Counted from the first letter of the stretch, positions 44,522 through 53,874 are shown. The stretch: DNA of 64,000 nt from Clostridium sp. OF09-36 (GCF_003481985.1 NZ_QUMD01000012.1:1-64000), one strand, 5' to 3'. The notes: generated by a model from the sequence alone, not told the origin. Numbers and translations: made by a program.

Positions 44522-45151
44522 TTATTTCGTTCCGAAGATGCGGTCTCCGGCATCGCCGAGACCCGGACAGATGTACGCGTTTTCATTTAAGCAGCGGTCT
44601 AAGTGCCCAATGTAGATCTGGATATCCGGATGTGCTTCATGCAGGCGTTTTAATCCTTCCGGAGCTGCGATGATCGCCATGAATTTGATATGCTTTCCAC
44701 CGTGCTGTTTGATGAAATCGACAGCTGCAACGGCAGAACCACCGGTAGCAAGCATCGGGTCGGTTACGACAATGGTTCTCTGGTCGATCGGGGTTGGAAG
44801 CTTGCAGTAATATTCGTGAGGCTCGTGGGTCTCTTCGTCGCGGTAAAGGCCGATATGTCCGACCTTTGCGCTCGGAACCAGTGCCAGAATGCCGTTTATC
44901 ATGCCAAGGCCGGCACGGAGGATTGGAACGATTGCCAGTTTCTTTCCTGCGATCATAGGAGTCATGCAGGTTTCAATCGGAGTTTCCACTTCGACATCTT
45001 CCGTCGGAAGGTCGCGCAGGGCTTCATAGCCCATGAGCATGGCAATTTCTTCAATGAGAGAACGGAATTCATTGGTTCCGGTATTTTTGTTCCGGAGAAT
45101 AGAGATTTTGTGCTGGATCAACGGATGGGTAAAGATGGTTACGTTTTCCAT
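44522..45151 (-). CDS. upp: Uracil phosphoribosyltransferase
   Basis: A 209-aa salvage enzyme making UMP from uracil and PRPP. Family blocks: HPLIQHKISILRNKNTGTNE, FRSLIEEIAMLMGYEALRDL, the VPILRAGLGMINGIL motif and the PRPP-binding DPMLATGGSAVAAVDFIKQ; it ends PGLGDAGDRIFGTK. GAGG precedes the start. The lipoprotein gene at 45175 ends 23 bp before it on the same strand. Confidence 0.97.
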   Translation of the reverse strand: MENVTIFTHPLIQHKISILRNKNTGTNEFRSLIEEIAMLMGYEALRDLPTEDVEVETPIETCMTPMIAGKKLAIVPILRAGLGMINGILALVPSAKVGHIGLYRDEETHEPHEYYCKLPTPIDQRTIVVTDPMLATGGSAVAAVDFIKQHGGKHIKFMAIIAAPEGLKRLHEAHPDIQIYIGHLDRCLNENAYICPGLGDAGDRIFGTK

Positions 45152-45174
45152 AAGATAAAATCCTCGTCTTTCTT

Positions 45175-46043
45175 TTATTTATTCTCTGGGGTATAGGCCG
45201 CCAGGATATATCTCCGATCGCGTGGGCAACTGGAAGGGAAACATAGACAGAACCTTCAAATTCATAGCTGAAGCATTCCGGGAATGTGTCACTGTATGGA
45301 AAATCTGCGTGCTGGAACAGATTGGTATAATAGGCCTGGTCCATGGAAGCAAGAAATTCTTTTGCGGCAGCTGCAGTTTCGGCATTTGCCTCCGGGAAGG
45401 TGCAGTCATCGGACAGAACGTAGGAAGCCAGAGTTGCCGGATCGATTATCTGGGAAAGTCTGACATCAGCTCCAGAAGCCAGATTTACGGTATTAGTATA
45501 GAAAACAGCGGTTGGATGCGTGCTGTCAGGACCTGCACAGTCGCCCTCGTAGCGGACGGTGATACGGTTTTTGGTTGCAGAGAGAACTTTGCAGGTGATG
45601 GTTACCGTGTCTTTCGTTTCATCGATCTCATAGGCTTTCAGGATGGAAAGCGCATTTTCTTTCAAATGCGCATTGATCTCTGCTTTTACTGAGGAGTCCG
45701 AAATGACCGGGTATTGAACGGAAACATTCCCGTTCCGGTAGGTTTCTGTTTTGACTGACAGGGAAGAGGCTGTGGCCGAACCACCGGCGGAAGTGCCATG
45801 AGACTGGCCTGCGGCATTTTCAATTGCCGGTTCAATCGTGATTTCCTGTCCTGTCTTGTTTTCACTGTTTCCTTCGCCGGAAACAGTGGTGGCAGCAGGA
45901 GCAGTCTGTACACTGGATTCGGCAGCCTGATTGCCGGACAGGTCGATCTTATCGTGTTTCTTTTTGCACCCGGTAGCCAGGCATGCAGTGCCAAGTGCTA
46001 ACAGGGTGATGGTCATGGTGTATTTTAATTTCTTTGGTATCAT
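45175..46043 (-). CDS. DUF3298/RsiV-like lipoprotein (frameshifted at 3' end)
   Basis: A 289-aa exported protein when repaired. Lipobox in ALGTACLATGCKKK, Ser/Ala/Glu spacer, then a DUF4163/DUF3298 region (YRNGNVSVQYPVISDSSVKA; ALSILKAYEIDETKDTVTIT; DLTF-like TLASYVLSDDCTF). These domains occur in RsiV and PdaC. The frame breaks near 45210; one extra base turns GDISW into GDYILAAYTPENK and stop at 45175-45177. Without the base the frame runs into upp. Confidence 0.8.
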
Positions 46044-46219
46044 GATTTCTCCATTTCTTTTTTTTTGATGAAGCTCTCAAGCTATTATAACGCAAAGTGG
46101 GGAGGAAATACAGGAGAAAAAAAGAAATAAGAATATCGTAAGAAGATATACAATGGAAAAAAGAAAGAGCCCTGAACAACTGGAATCAGTCATTCAAAGC
46201 TCTTTGCCCCTGCCAAGGA

Positions 46220-46302
46220 TGCCGGCAGCCGGACTCGAACCGGCACGAGGTCGCCCCCGTCAGATTTTGAGTCTGATGCGTCTGCCATTCCGCCACGCCG
46301 GC
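46220..46302 (-). tRNA. tRNA-Leu (anticodon CAA)
   Basis: An 83-nt class II tRNA. The acceptor 5' GCCGGCG pairs with TGCCGGC; anticodon stem TCAGA/TCTGA encloses loop CTCAAAA with anticodon CAA (reads UUG); a variable arm ACGGGGGCGACCTCGT and T-loop GTTCGAGTC follow. The 3' CCA is not encoded. Confidence 0.95.
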
Positions 46303-46319
46303 TTACTTACGCAAGGAAT

Positions 46320-46348
46320 ATTGTAGCATAAGTGCCAGAGCTTTGCAA
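46320..46348 (-). promoter_or_regulatory. Promoter of tRNA-Leu
   Basis: Minus strand TTGCAA (46343-46348), 17-nt spacer, TACAAT (46320-46325), about 17 nt before the tRNA 5' end. Confidence 0.7.
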
Positions 46349-46421
46349 GAGATTTTTAAAAAATTTGTAGCTATTGGATACACAATTTAAATAAATAAAA
46401 ACGATTCTGTGCCTTTGCAGG

Positions 46422-47616
46422 TTAGAATAAATGTTCAAAGCGCTTCATGGCTTCGATGGTATTCTCATGGTTGTTGAAGGAGGTCAGACGGAAATAATTT
46501 TTGCCATTTTCGCCAAAGCCAGCTCCCGGGGTTCCGACTACCTGTGCATTCTCTAATAAGTAGTCAAAAAACTGCCAGGACTCCATGCCGTCCGGACATT
46601 CGAACCAGATGTATGGGGAATGGATGCCGCCAAAGAAGCGGATCTTTTTGCGCTTTAAGGTATCTGCGATGATGAGCGCATTTTCCTGGTAATATGCGAT
46701 GTTTTCGCGGCACTGCGCCATGCCTTCTTCGGTAAAGACAGCAGCGGCACCCTTCTGGATGATATAGGAAGTACCGTTAAACTTGGTGGACTGTCTGCGG
46801 TTCCACATAGCATGCAGGGACATCTCTTTTCCGTCGGAAGCTGGGAAGACAAGCTCTCTCGGAACTACGGTGTAACCGCAGCGGGTTCCGGTAAAGCCTG
46901 CGGTCTTGGACAGGGAGCAGAATTCGATGGCACATTTTTTTGCACCTTCGATCGCGTAGATGCTGCGCGGCAGCTCTGGGTCGGAGATAAATGCCTCGTA
47001 TGCGGAGTCGAAGAGGATGACAGCATGGTTAGCCAGGGCATAATCAACCCATTCTTTTAACTGCTCTTTATTGTATACAGCACCGGTCGGATTATTCGGG
47101 GAGCAGAGGTAGATGATATCTGCATGAACAGACGGATCTGGCATCGGAAGAAAGTTATTTTCTGCATTGCCGGATAAATAAGTAACTTTTTTTCCGTTCA
47201 TGATGTTGGAATCTACGTAAACCGGGTAGACCGGATCCGGGATCAGAATGACGTTGTCGTTGTCGAACAATTCGGAATATTCCGGTGTCACTCTTGGCAC
47301 CATCGGAAATGAAGATATCAGCGGCATCGACGGAAACACCGTTGCGGGCATAGTATGCAGAAATTGCATCGCGCAGGAATCCGTAGCCCTGTTCCGGGCC
47401 ATAGCCTTTAAAGGTTTCTGCAGAAGCCATGGCATCGACTCCTTCGTGGAGACCTTCAATCGCAAGGCTTCCAAGCGGGAGCGTGACATCGCCGATACCA
47501 AGGCGGATGATCTTTTTGTCTGGATGTGCTGTCTCATAAGCGGCAACCCGGTGGGCAATTTCAGCGAAAAGATAGCTTTCTTTTAAATCCTGGTAATGTT
47601 CATTTAATTTAGGCAT
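46422..47616 (-). CDS. dapL: LL-diaminopimelate aminotransferase (frameshifted)
   Basis: PLP enzyme converting tetrahydrodipicolinate straight to LL-diaminopimelate for lysine and peptidoglycan. Start MPKLNEHYQDLKESYLFAEI after GGAAGG. Blocks: IIRLGIGDVTLPLGSLAIEG, GYGPEQGYGFLRDAI, then after the break LFDNDNVILIPDPVYPVYVD, YLCSPNNPTGAVYNKEQL, and the PLP lysine in FCSLSKTAGFTGTRCGY. The frame is lost at 47276-47281, where AAA and TTT each lack one base (two losses); repaired, SDTGNISELFDN is continuous and the protein is 398 aa. Confidence 0.92.
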
Positions 47617-47715
47617 GTGGGAACCTTCCTTTCGTATGACCGGCCGTATGTGGGGCATACTGCTGCACGGCAATCCGCAATTAGCAGCGGCAAACCGGTC
47701 TTCATAATGAAAGTA

Positions 47716-47744
47716 ATTCTAACAAAGAATAAAAATCAAGTCAA
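47716..47744 (-). promoter_or_regulatory. Promoter of dapL
   Basis: Minus strand TTGACT (47739-47744), 17 nt, TAGAAT (47716-47721). Confidence 0.7.
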
Positions 47745-47772
47745 TCGGACGGAAAATAAACAGAGGAAGAAA

Positions 47773-47801
47773 TTGAAAAATTAAGCGGAGTATTGTATGA
47801 T
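47773..47801 (+). promoter_or_regulatory. Promoter of the zinc-finger gene
   Basis: TTGAAA (47773-47778), 17 nt, TATGAT (47796-47801); divergent from the dapL promoter 28 bp away. Confidence 0.65.
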
Positions 47802-47936
47802 GGTATGTATTCACAGGAACGAAAGTGAAGAAAATATGGTGGAATGCGGAAACAATGCATGAAATAGTATGGACTGGCGAAAACGTGCAGAACACACAAA
47901 GGAAGAACAACAAAAACGATGGCAGGAGGTGACAGA

Positions 47937-48278
47937 ATGTATTCATGCAGGGAAGCAGAAAAAATGGTCATGCCTTATATCAACCATCAGCTCGACGAGA
48001 CGCAGCTGGAGCAGTTTTTGAAGCATGTAAGAAGCTGTCCGGCCTGCCGGGAAGAACTGGAAATCTATTATACGGTTTCCGTAGGCTTAAAGCAGCTGGA
48101 TGAGGGAACCGGGGTTTACGACATTCCGGGTCTGCTGGAAGAAAGCATGGAGAATGCCTGGCTTACGGTACGTACCGCGCGCTTGAGAAAGGTGATCTGT
48201 TATGCGGCGAATACGCTGAATGCAGCTTCTGTCCTGGTCATTTTACTGATGCAGCTTCGAATCTGGATCCAACGGTAA
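47937..48278 (+). CDS. Putative zinc-finger (anti-sigma-type) membrane protein
   Basis: A 113-aa protein. Residues 1-45 match the anti-sigma zinc-finger (ZAS) pattern: YSCREAEKMVMPYINHQLDE and then a His-x3-Cys-x2-Cys (HVRSCPAC). A hydrophobic segment near residues 88-106 (NAASVLVILLMQL) could span the membrane. No sigma factor gene is adjacent, so partner and role are unknown. AGGAGG before ATG; the polA gene follows after 107 bp. Confidence 0.75.
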   Translation: MYSCREAEKMVMPYINHQLDETQLEQFLKHVRSCPACREELEIYYTVSVGLKQLDEGTGVYDIPGLLEESMENAWLTVRTARLRKVICYAANTLNAASVLVILLMQLRIWIQR

Positions 48279-48385
48279 AACATTGTTTTGGCTGGCAGTG
48301 TACAGTAACAGAAATTCAAATTGTGCAGCTGAAATTTTGTGAAAATATTTCAGCGTTGGCGCTATGTTAGGGAAAGGGAAAATCC

Positions 48386-51034
48386 ATGGGAAAACTGGTT
48401 TTAATAGACGGGCACAGCATTTTAAACCGTGCGTTTTACGGTGTGCCGGAGCTGACAAATTCTGAGGGACTTCATACCAATGCGGTGTATGGGTTCCTCA
48501 ATATTATGTTTAAGATATTGGAAGAGGAAAAAGCGGACCATCTCGCAGTGGCCTTTGACTTAAAAGAGCCGACCTTCCGCCATAAGATGTATGCAGATTA
48601 CAAGGGCACCAGAAAGCCGATGCCGGAGGAATTAAGAGAACAGGTTCCGCTGATGAAAGAGGTACTGACGGCAATGGGAGTTCCGATTCTGACCATGGCC
48701 GGTTATGAGGCCGACGATATCCTGGGAACTGTGGCAAAGCGCTGCCAGGCAGAAGGTGAGGAGATTTCCGTGGTATCGGGAGACCGTGATCTCTTACAGC
48801 TGGCCGATGCGCATATCAAGATCCGGATTCCGAAGACCAGCCGCGGTAACACGGAGATTCATGACTATTATCCGGAAGATGTAAAACGGGAGTATCAGGT
48901 AACCCCGATTGAATTTATCGATGTCAAAGCGCTTATGGGTGATACTTCCGACAATATCCCGGGTGTACCTTCAATCGGAGAAAAGACCGCCACGAATCTG
49001 ATCGTGGCATATGGAAGCATTGAGAATGCGTACGCGCATTTGGAAGAAGTAAAGCCGCCGCGTGCAAAAAAAGCACTGGAAGAGCATTTTGACATGGCGG
49101 TCATGAGCAAAAAACTGGCAGAGATCTGCATCACCTGCCCAATTGCCTTTGATTATGAGGATGCAAAACTGGAAAATCTGTATACGCCGGAAGCATACCA
49201 GTATATGAAGCGTCTGGAGTTTAAGTCTATTCTGGCGAGGTTCGATGTACAGGAGATGGGAGGTAATTCGGTCGAAGAGCATTTCTGGAGTATAGAGGAT
49301 CTATCCGGGGCAGAACAGATTTTTGAAAAAACTTTGACTGCAAAACAGGTGGGATGCCAGCTGATCCTTTCCGAAAGCGGAGTAGCAGGTTTTGCCATCT
49401 GCACGGGTGAGGAGGAGATCTATGCCATTCCGGCAGCTGGCTTTTTAACCGGAAATTATCTGTGTGATCATGTGGAAACATTGATCGTAAACCGGGATCC
49501 GTCTTTGGAACCGGTAGCTGTGCTGGATTTAAAATCCCAGCTTCCGTATCTGAATCTGGATTATGGCAGTGCGGTTGTGGACATGGGTGTGGCAGGCTAC
49601 TTATTAAATCCGTTAAAAGATACGTATGAGTACGATGACCTTGCGAGAGATTACCTGGGAATGACGGTGCCGTCCAGGGCTGACCTGCTTGGAAAGAAAA
49701 CACTGGCAGCAGCGCTTGGGGAAGAACTGCCGGAGGCAGTGACCTGTGCCTGCTATATGGCTTATGTGGCATACAAGGCATCCGGCGTTCTGAAAGAGCG
49801 CCTGGAAAAAGAGGGCATGTTAAAGCTCTACCGGGAGATGGAGATGCCGCTGATCTACAGTCTGTACCATATGGAACAGGCCGGTGTCCGCGTGGACAAG
49901 GAACAGCTAAAGCAATACGGAGAGCAGCTGGAAGGAAAAATTGCCACGCTGGAGCAGGAAGTATATGAACTGGCCGGGGAGAAATTTAATATCAATTCCC
50001 CAAAACAGCTCGGGGAAATTCTTTTTGAGCGCATGCAGCTGCCGCATGGCAAGAAGACAAAAACCGGATATTCCACAGCGGCAGATGTGCTGGAAAAGCT
50101 GGCACCGGATTACCCGGTGGTACAGAAAATCCTGGAATACCGTCAGCTCACCAAGCTGAATTCGACTTATGCGCAGGGGCTGGCTGGTTTTATCCGGGAA
50201 GACGGCCGGATCCACGGGAAGTTTAATCAGACAATCACTGCAACGGGACGCATCAGCAGCACCGAGCCGAACCTTCAGAACATCCCGGTCCGTATGGAAC
50301 TTGGACGTGCCATCCGCAAAGTATTTGTGCCGGAAGATGGATATGTGTTTGTGGATGCCGATTATTCCCAGATTGAACTTCGTATTCTGGCGCACATGTC
50401 GGGCGATGAACGTCTGATCAACGCCTACCGCGATGCCCAGGACATCCATGCCATCACGGCTTCCGAAGTATTCCATACACCGCTTGCTGAGGTAACGCCG
50501 CTTCAGCGCCGCAACGCGAAAGCAGTAAACTTTGGCATTGTATATGGAATCAGTGCGTTTGGATTGAGCGAAGATTTAAGCATCAGCCGGAAAGAGGCGC
50601 TGGAATATATCAACAAGTATTTTGAAACGTATCCGGGCGTGAAAACATTTCTGGATGACCAGGTCAAAATTGGCAAAGAACAGGGATATGTCACCACCAT
50701 GTATGGAAGAAAACGACCAATCCCGGAACTGAAATCCGGCAATTTCATGCAGCGTTCCTTTGGGGAGCGTGTTGCCATGAATTCCCCAATCCAGGGAACT
50801 GCCGCGGATATCATGAAACTGGCGATGATCGCGGTAGACCGGGAACTTCGGGAGAAGCATCTGCGTTCCCGCATTGTCCTGCAGGTCCACGATGAGCTTC
50901 TGGTAGAAGCCCATCAGGAAGAAGTGGAGCAGGTGGTACAGATTTTGACGGATAAAATGAAACATGCGGCGGACCTGAAGGTTTCCCTTGAGGTAGAAGC
51001 TCATGAAGGAAATAACTGGCTGGATGCAAAATAA
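48386..51034 (+). CDS. polA: DNA polymerase I
   Basis: An 882-aa enzyme for repair and Okazaki-fragment processing. 5'-3' nuclease domain about 1-290 (LVLIDGHSILNRAFYGVP; GYEADDILGT; MGDTSDNIPGVPSIGEKTA); a middle 3'-5' exonuclease-like domain about 300-470 without a recognisable catalytic DxE pair, so proofreading is probably lost; polymerase domain about 480-882 with motif A DADYSQIELRILAHMSGDE, motif B RRNAKAVNFGIVYGISAFGL and motif C LQVHDELLVEA. coaE normally follows; here a chromate-transporter fragment and sseB intervene. Confidence 0.95.
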   Translation: MGKLVLIDGHSILNRAFYGVPELTNSEGLHTNAVYGFLNIMFKILEEEKADHLAVAFDLKEPTFRHKMYADYKGTRKPMPEELREQVPLMKEVLTAMGVPILTMAGYEADDILGTVAKRCQAEGEEISVVSGDRDLLQLADAHIKIRIPKTSRGNTEIHDYYPEDVKREYQVTPIEFIDVKALMGDTSDNIPGVPSIGEKTATNLIVAYGSIENAYAHLEEVKPPRAKKALEEHFDMAVMSKKLAEICITCPIAFDYEDAKLENLYTPEAYQYMKRLEFKSILARFDVQEMGGNSVEEHFWSIEDLSGAEQIFEKTLTAKQVGCQLILSESGVAGFAICTGEEEIYAIPAAGFLTGNYLCDHVETLIVNRDPSLEPVAVLDLKSQLPYLNLDYGSAVVDMGVAGYLLNPLKDTYEYDDLARDYLGMTVPSRADLLGKKTLAAALGEELPEAVTCACYMAYVAYKASGVLKERLEKEGMLKLYREMEMPLIYSLYHMEQAGVRVDKEQLKQYGEQLEGKIATLEQEVYELAGEKFNINSPKQLGEILFERMQLPHGKKTKTGYSTAADVLEKLAPDYPVVQKILEYRQLTKLNSTYAQGLAGFIREDGRIHGKFNQTITATGRISSTEPNLQNIPVRMELGRAIRKVFVPEDGYVFVDADYSQIELRILAHMSGDERLINAYRDAQDIHAITASEVFHTPLAEVTPLQRRNAKAVNFGIVYGISAFGLSEDLSISRKEALEYINKYFETYPGVKTFLDDQVKIGKEQGYVTTMYGRKRPIPELKSGNFMQRSFGERVAMNSPIQGTAADIMKLAMIAVDRELREKHLRSRIVLQVHDELLVEAHQEEVEQVVQILTDKMKHAADLKVSLEVEAHEGNNWLDAK

Positions 51035-51035
51035 C

Positions 51036-51428
51036 GGGCAGCACTGGCTGACTGATACAGAATTTACCGATATCATTTCGATTGCCGAGATGACACCGGG
51101 ACCGCTTGGAATCAATATTGCCTCGTTTGTGGGAACAAGAACGGTCGGGATTCCTGGAACCCTGATCGCGACACTTTCTTACGTTTTCCCTGCCATGGTG
51201 ATTGTAATCCTGCTTGCGATCCTTTACGATAAATACCGCAGCTTAAGATATGTAAAAGGGGTTTTAAAAGGCTTGCATCCGGCAGTAGCAGCTATGGTAC
51301 TTGCGGTCATTCTTTCCCTGATTTTTCTGTGCTTGCTGCAAAAGAAAAAGCTTGGACCAATCCAGACAATTTTAGGCAGTGGAGTTGTCGGAGCAGTTAT
51401 TTATGGATTACTGGGATCGGCTGTGTAA
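51036..51428 (+). pseudogene. Chromate transporter fragment
   Basis: About 130 codons matching a single-domain ChrA subunit: HWLTDTEFTDIISIAEMTPG, LGINIASFVGTRTVGIPGTL and a hydrophobic C-terminus. The first about 40 residues (with the family's FKIGLFTFGGG-type start) are absent, because the homology begins within two bases of the polA stop. The C-terminal part also appears to lack a block after HPAVAAMV. Its only upstream start lies inside polA in another frame. A deletion or join is likely; a functional transporter is not. Confidence 0.7.
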
Positions 51429-51450
51429 ACAGCCGGTCTTTTTTCTTTGC
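51418..51450 (+). terminator. Terminator after the chromate-transporter fragment
   Basis: CGGCTG / CAGCCG stem with a 6-nt loop around the stop codon, followed by TCTTTTTTC. Confidence 0.6.
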
Positions 51451-51494
51451 GGGAAAAATGTTATGGAACACTCCCAAAAAGTATGCTATAATGT

Positions 51495-51622
51495 GACGAG
51501 CGCAAGAGAGCCATAAACGTGCGGGTACGTTGCCGGGCACGCTTGCGTGGACAGCAACGCACTCGCACGTTTATGGCGAACGGCGAGGAATGAGAGACGA
51601 AGTCTCGAGGACGAGCGCAAGA
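51495..51622. repeat. Hairpin element flanked by 13-bp direct repeats
   Basis: GACGAGCGCAAGA occurs at 51495-51507 and 51610-51622. Between them CCATAAACGTGCG (51511-51523) and CGCACGTTTATGG (51564-51576) form a perfect 13-bp stem, with a smaller CACGC/GCGTG hairpin in the loop and a GAGACGAAGTCTC dyad on the right. The element lies between the fragment and sseB and has no reading frame of note. It resembles a miniature mobile or REP-like repeat. Confidence 0.65.
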
Positions 51623-51666
51623 ATGTTATTATAAAAGGACCATTAAAATTAAGAGAGGTTTTTTCT

Positions 51667-52131
51667 ATGAATAAAATGAATCAGAATTCTGAAAACGTTA
51701 AGAATCCAAAGTTGGTAGCAGCACTTCAGGAGGTTTTAAAGCATGACGATTTCCTGACCCGCAGCCATATGGCAGCAGCACTGATGGAAGCACGCCTGCT
51801 TTCCCCGATCCAGAAGCAGACTGTCCTGACTGAGAAAAAGGGTCCGTCTACCTGGATCCGTTTTGAGAGCATCATGAATACCGCAGGAGAGAAGTATTAT
51901 CTTGCATTTACCGACATGGACGAGTATTCCAAGTGGAACGAGGATGGCAGCCATGACCAGGCTCTGATCATGACCATGGAAGATTTCGGAAACATCCTGA
52001 TCCGCCAGGTGAATGACTTAAAGGGCTTTGTTATCAACCCGTATGGCGAAAATATCAGTATTTCCAAACAGCTTCTGTTATCCCTTCTGCAGCAGCATGA
52101 AACCAAAATGAGAGAGAAGATGGGCAACTAA
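51667..52131 (+). CDS. SseB family protein
   Basis: A 154-aa protein with an SseB N-terminal-type domain: FLTRSHMAAALMEARLLSPI, then KYYLAFTDMDEYSKWNEDGS and GFVINPYGENISISKQLLLS. SseB proteins occur across bacteria; a sulfurtransferase-enhancing role was proposed for E. coli, and in Clostridia the function is unknown. GAGAGG precedes the start. coaE begins one base after the stop. Confidence 0.85.
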   Translation: MNKMNQNSENVKNPKLVAALQEVLKHDDFLTRSHMAAALMEARLLSPIQKQTVLTEKKGPSTWIRFESIMNTAGEKYYLAFTDMDEYSKWNEDGSHDQALIMTMEDFGNILIRQVNDLKGFVINPYGENISISKQLLLSLLQQHETKMREKMGN

Positions 52132-52132
52132 T

Positions 52133-52756
52133 ATGATGGTACTTGGCCTCACCGGCGGAGTAGGAGCCGGAAAAAGCCGGATCCTTGGGCTGTTTTCAGA
52201 AGATTACGGCGCGCAGGTGATCCAGGCAGATCTTGTGGCGCGGGAACTGGAAGAACCCGGCCAGCCCGGACTTACCGGACTGGTAAGCCTATTTGGAAAC
52301 GAAATCTTAAGTCCGGATGGCACGCTGGACCGGAAACGCTTTGCGGACCGGATCTTCGGAAATCCGGAAGCCTTAAAGCGGGTGAATGCCCTGATCCATC
52401 CGCTGACCTGGAATGAGATCAAATGCCGGATCCGGGAAAGCAAGGCGGATCTGGTGGTGGTTGAGGCAGCGCTGTTTGATGAGCGCAGCCGCGACATCTG
52501 CCAGTATCTCGTATATGTAGATACGGAGGACGAAGTCCGTATCCGGCGTCTGATGGAAAACCGCGGTTATTCCCGGGAAAAATGCCTGGATATCATGAAA
52601 AACCAGGCAGACCGGAGCCGTTTTGAAGAACTGGCAGATTTTGTGATCGACAACAGTGGTCCGATTGATGCTGCCAGAAAGCAGATCGGTCAGATGCTTG
52701 ACCAGATCAAACAACAGGGAAAACAGATGCCGCCAGGTGCCACGGCAGAAAGATAA
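52133..52756 (+). CDS. coaE: Dephospho-CoA kinase
   Basis: A 207-aa kinase for the last step of CoA synthesis. P-loop GLTGGVGAGKSRIL at residues 5-18; VIQADLVARELEEPGQPGL; LIHPLTWNEIK; VVEAALFDE; lid region RRLMENRGYSREKCLDIM with NQADRSRFEELADFVIDNSG. Length normal. Confidence 0.95.
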   Translation: MMVLGLTGGVGAGKSRILGLFSEDYGAQVIQADLVARELEEPGQPGLTGLVSLFGNEILSPDGTLDRKRFADRIFGNPEALKRVNALIHPLTWNEIKCRIRESKADLVVVEAALFDERSRDICQYLVYVDTEDEVRIRRLMENRGYSREKCLDIMKNQADRSRFEELADFVIDNSGPIDAARKQIGQMLDQIKQQGKQMPPGATAER

Positions 52757-52768
52757 GGAAACATACCA

Positions 52769-53566
52769 ATGAGATTAGTAAGTATTGCCAGCGGCAGCAG
52801 CGGAAACTGCATTTATGTGGGTTCCGAGAACACGCATATCCTGGTTGATGCAGGAATCAGCAACAAACGTATTGAGCAGGGCTTGAATGAAATCGGGCTG
52901 AAGGGCTCCGAACTGAACGGGGTTGTGATCACGCATGAGCATTCCGACCACATTAAGGGACTTGGGGTGCTTGCGCGCAAGCATCATGTGCCGATCTACG
53001 GAACCAAAGAAACCCTCGAAGAGGTAGCTGCCAATACCAAATTAGGGGAATATCCGAAGGAACTTCTGCATCCGGTCCTGCCAGATGCAGATTTTGAGAT
53101 CGGTGACCTGACACTGGAACCGTTTTCCATCCACCACGATGCGGCAAATCCGGTAGCTTATCGGGTGAGCCATGAGAAAAAAAGCGTGGCGGTGGCAACC
53201 GATATCGGCCATTTTGACCAGTATACCATCGACCATTTAAAGGATCTGGATGCGCTTCTTTTAGAAGCCAACCACGATGTGAACATGCTGGAAACAGGGC
53301 CTTATCCATACTATTTAAAGCGCCGTATTTTAGGGGATCATGGACATCTGTCCAATGAGAATGCGGGAAGGCTTTTAAACTATATTCTGAATGATAAATT
53401 AAAACATATTTTGCTTGGCCATTTGAGCAAAGAGAACAATTACGAGGCGCTCGCCTATGAGACGGTGCGCTTCGAGATTGACCAGGGGGATACTCCATAC
53501 AAGGCGAAGGATTTTCCAATCGAGGTTGCAAAACGCGATGAGATGTCGCAGATTATCAATCTGTAG
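52769..53566 (+). CDS. MBL-fold metallohydrolase, WalJ/YycJ type
   Basis: A 265-aa metallo-beta-lactamase-fold protein. Starts MRLVSIASGSSGNCIYVGSE, the YycJ signature; metal motif THEHSDHIKGL; further ligands in DIGHFDQ, LLEANHD and HGHLSNENAGR with LLGHLSKENN. WalJ in Bacilli is a 5'-exonuclease linked to the WalKR cell-wall system, but here it is in a coaE context. Follows coaE by 12 bp. Confidence 0.9.
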   Translation: MRLVSIASGSSGNCIYVGSENTHILVDAGISNKRIEQGLNEIGLKGSELNGVVITHEHSDHIKGLGVLARKHHVPIYGTKETLEEVAANTKLGEYPKELLHPVLPDADFEIGDLTLEPFSIHHDAANPVAYRVSHEKKSVAVATDIGHFDQYTIDHLKDLDALLLEANHDVNMLETGPYPYYLKRRILGDHGHLSNENAGRLLNYILNDKLKHILLGHLSKENNYEALAYETVRFEIDQGDTPYKAKDFPIEVAKRDEMSQIINL

Positions 53567-53602
53567 ATCATAAAAACTTTTATACAAACGGAGGATAGCC
53601 AC

Positions 53603-53874
53603 ATGAGCAAGGTAATTATCACAGTTGTAGGAAAAGACACCGTAGGAATCATTGCAAAGGTATGTACGTATCTGGCAGAAAAGCAGGTCAACATTCTGGA
53701 TATTTCCCAGACGATCGTACAGGATTACTTTAACATGATGATGATCGCAGACATGGAGCATGCAACAGGCTCTTTTGACGAGATCGCTTCAGAACTGGAA
53801 AAAGTCGGTGAGGAGATCGGCGTAGCATCAAGTGCCAGCGCGAAGAAATCTTTACCAAGATGCACCGTATTTAA
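53603..53874 (+). CDS. ACT domain protein (UPF0237, frameshifted)
   Basis: Starts MSKVIITVVGKDTVGIIAKV with AACGGAGG upstream. The frame breaks near 53827 (GCATC for GCAATC); one more A gives VAIKCQREEIFTKMHRI and stop at 53872-53874, a 90-aa protein of the usual size. UPF0237 ACT proteins are thought to bind small ligands. In Firmicutes this gene is nearly always next to the UPF0210 gene, as here, so the two products are functionally linked. Confidence 0.88.

Noticed and set aside
46220..46302. Integration of a mobile element at tRNA-Leu
   Set aside because: No integrase, no direct repeat of the tRNA 3' end, and housekeeping genes on both sides.
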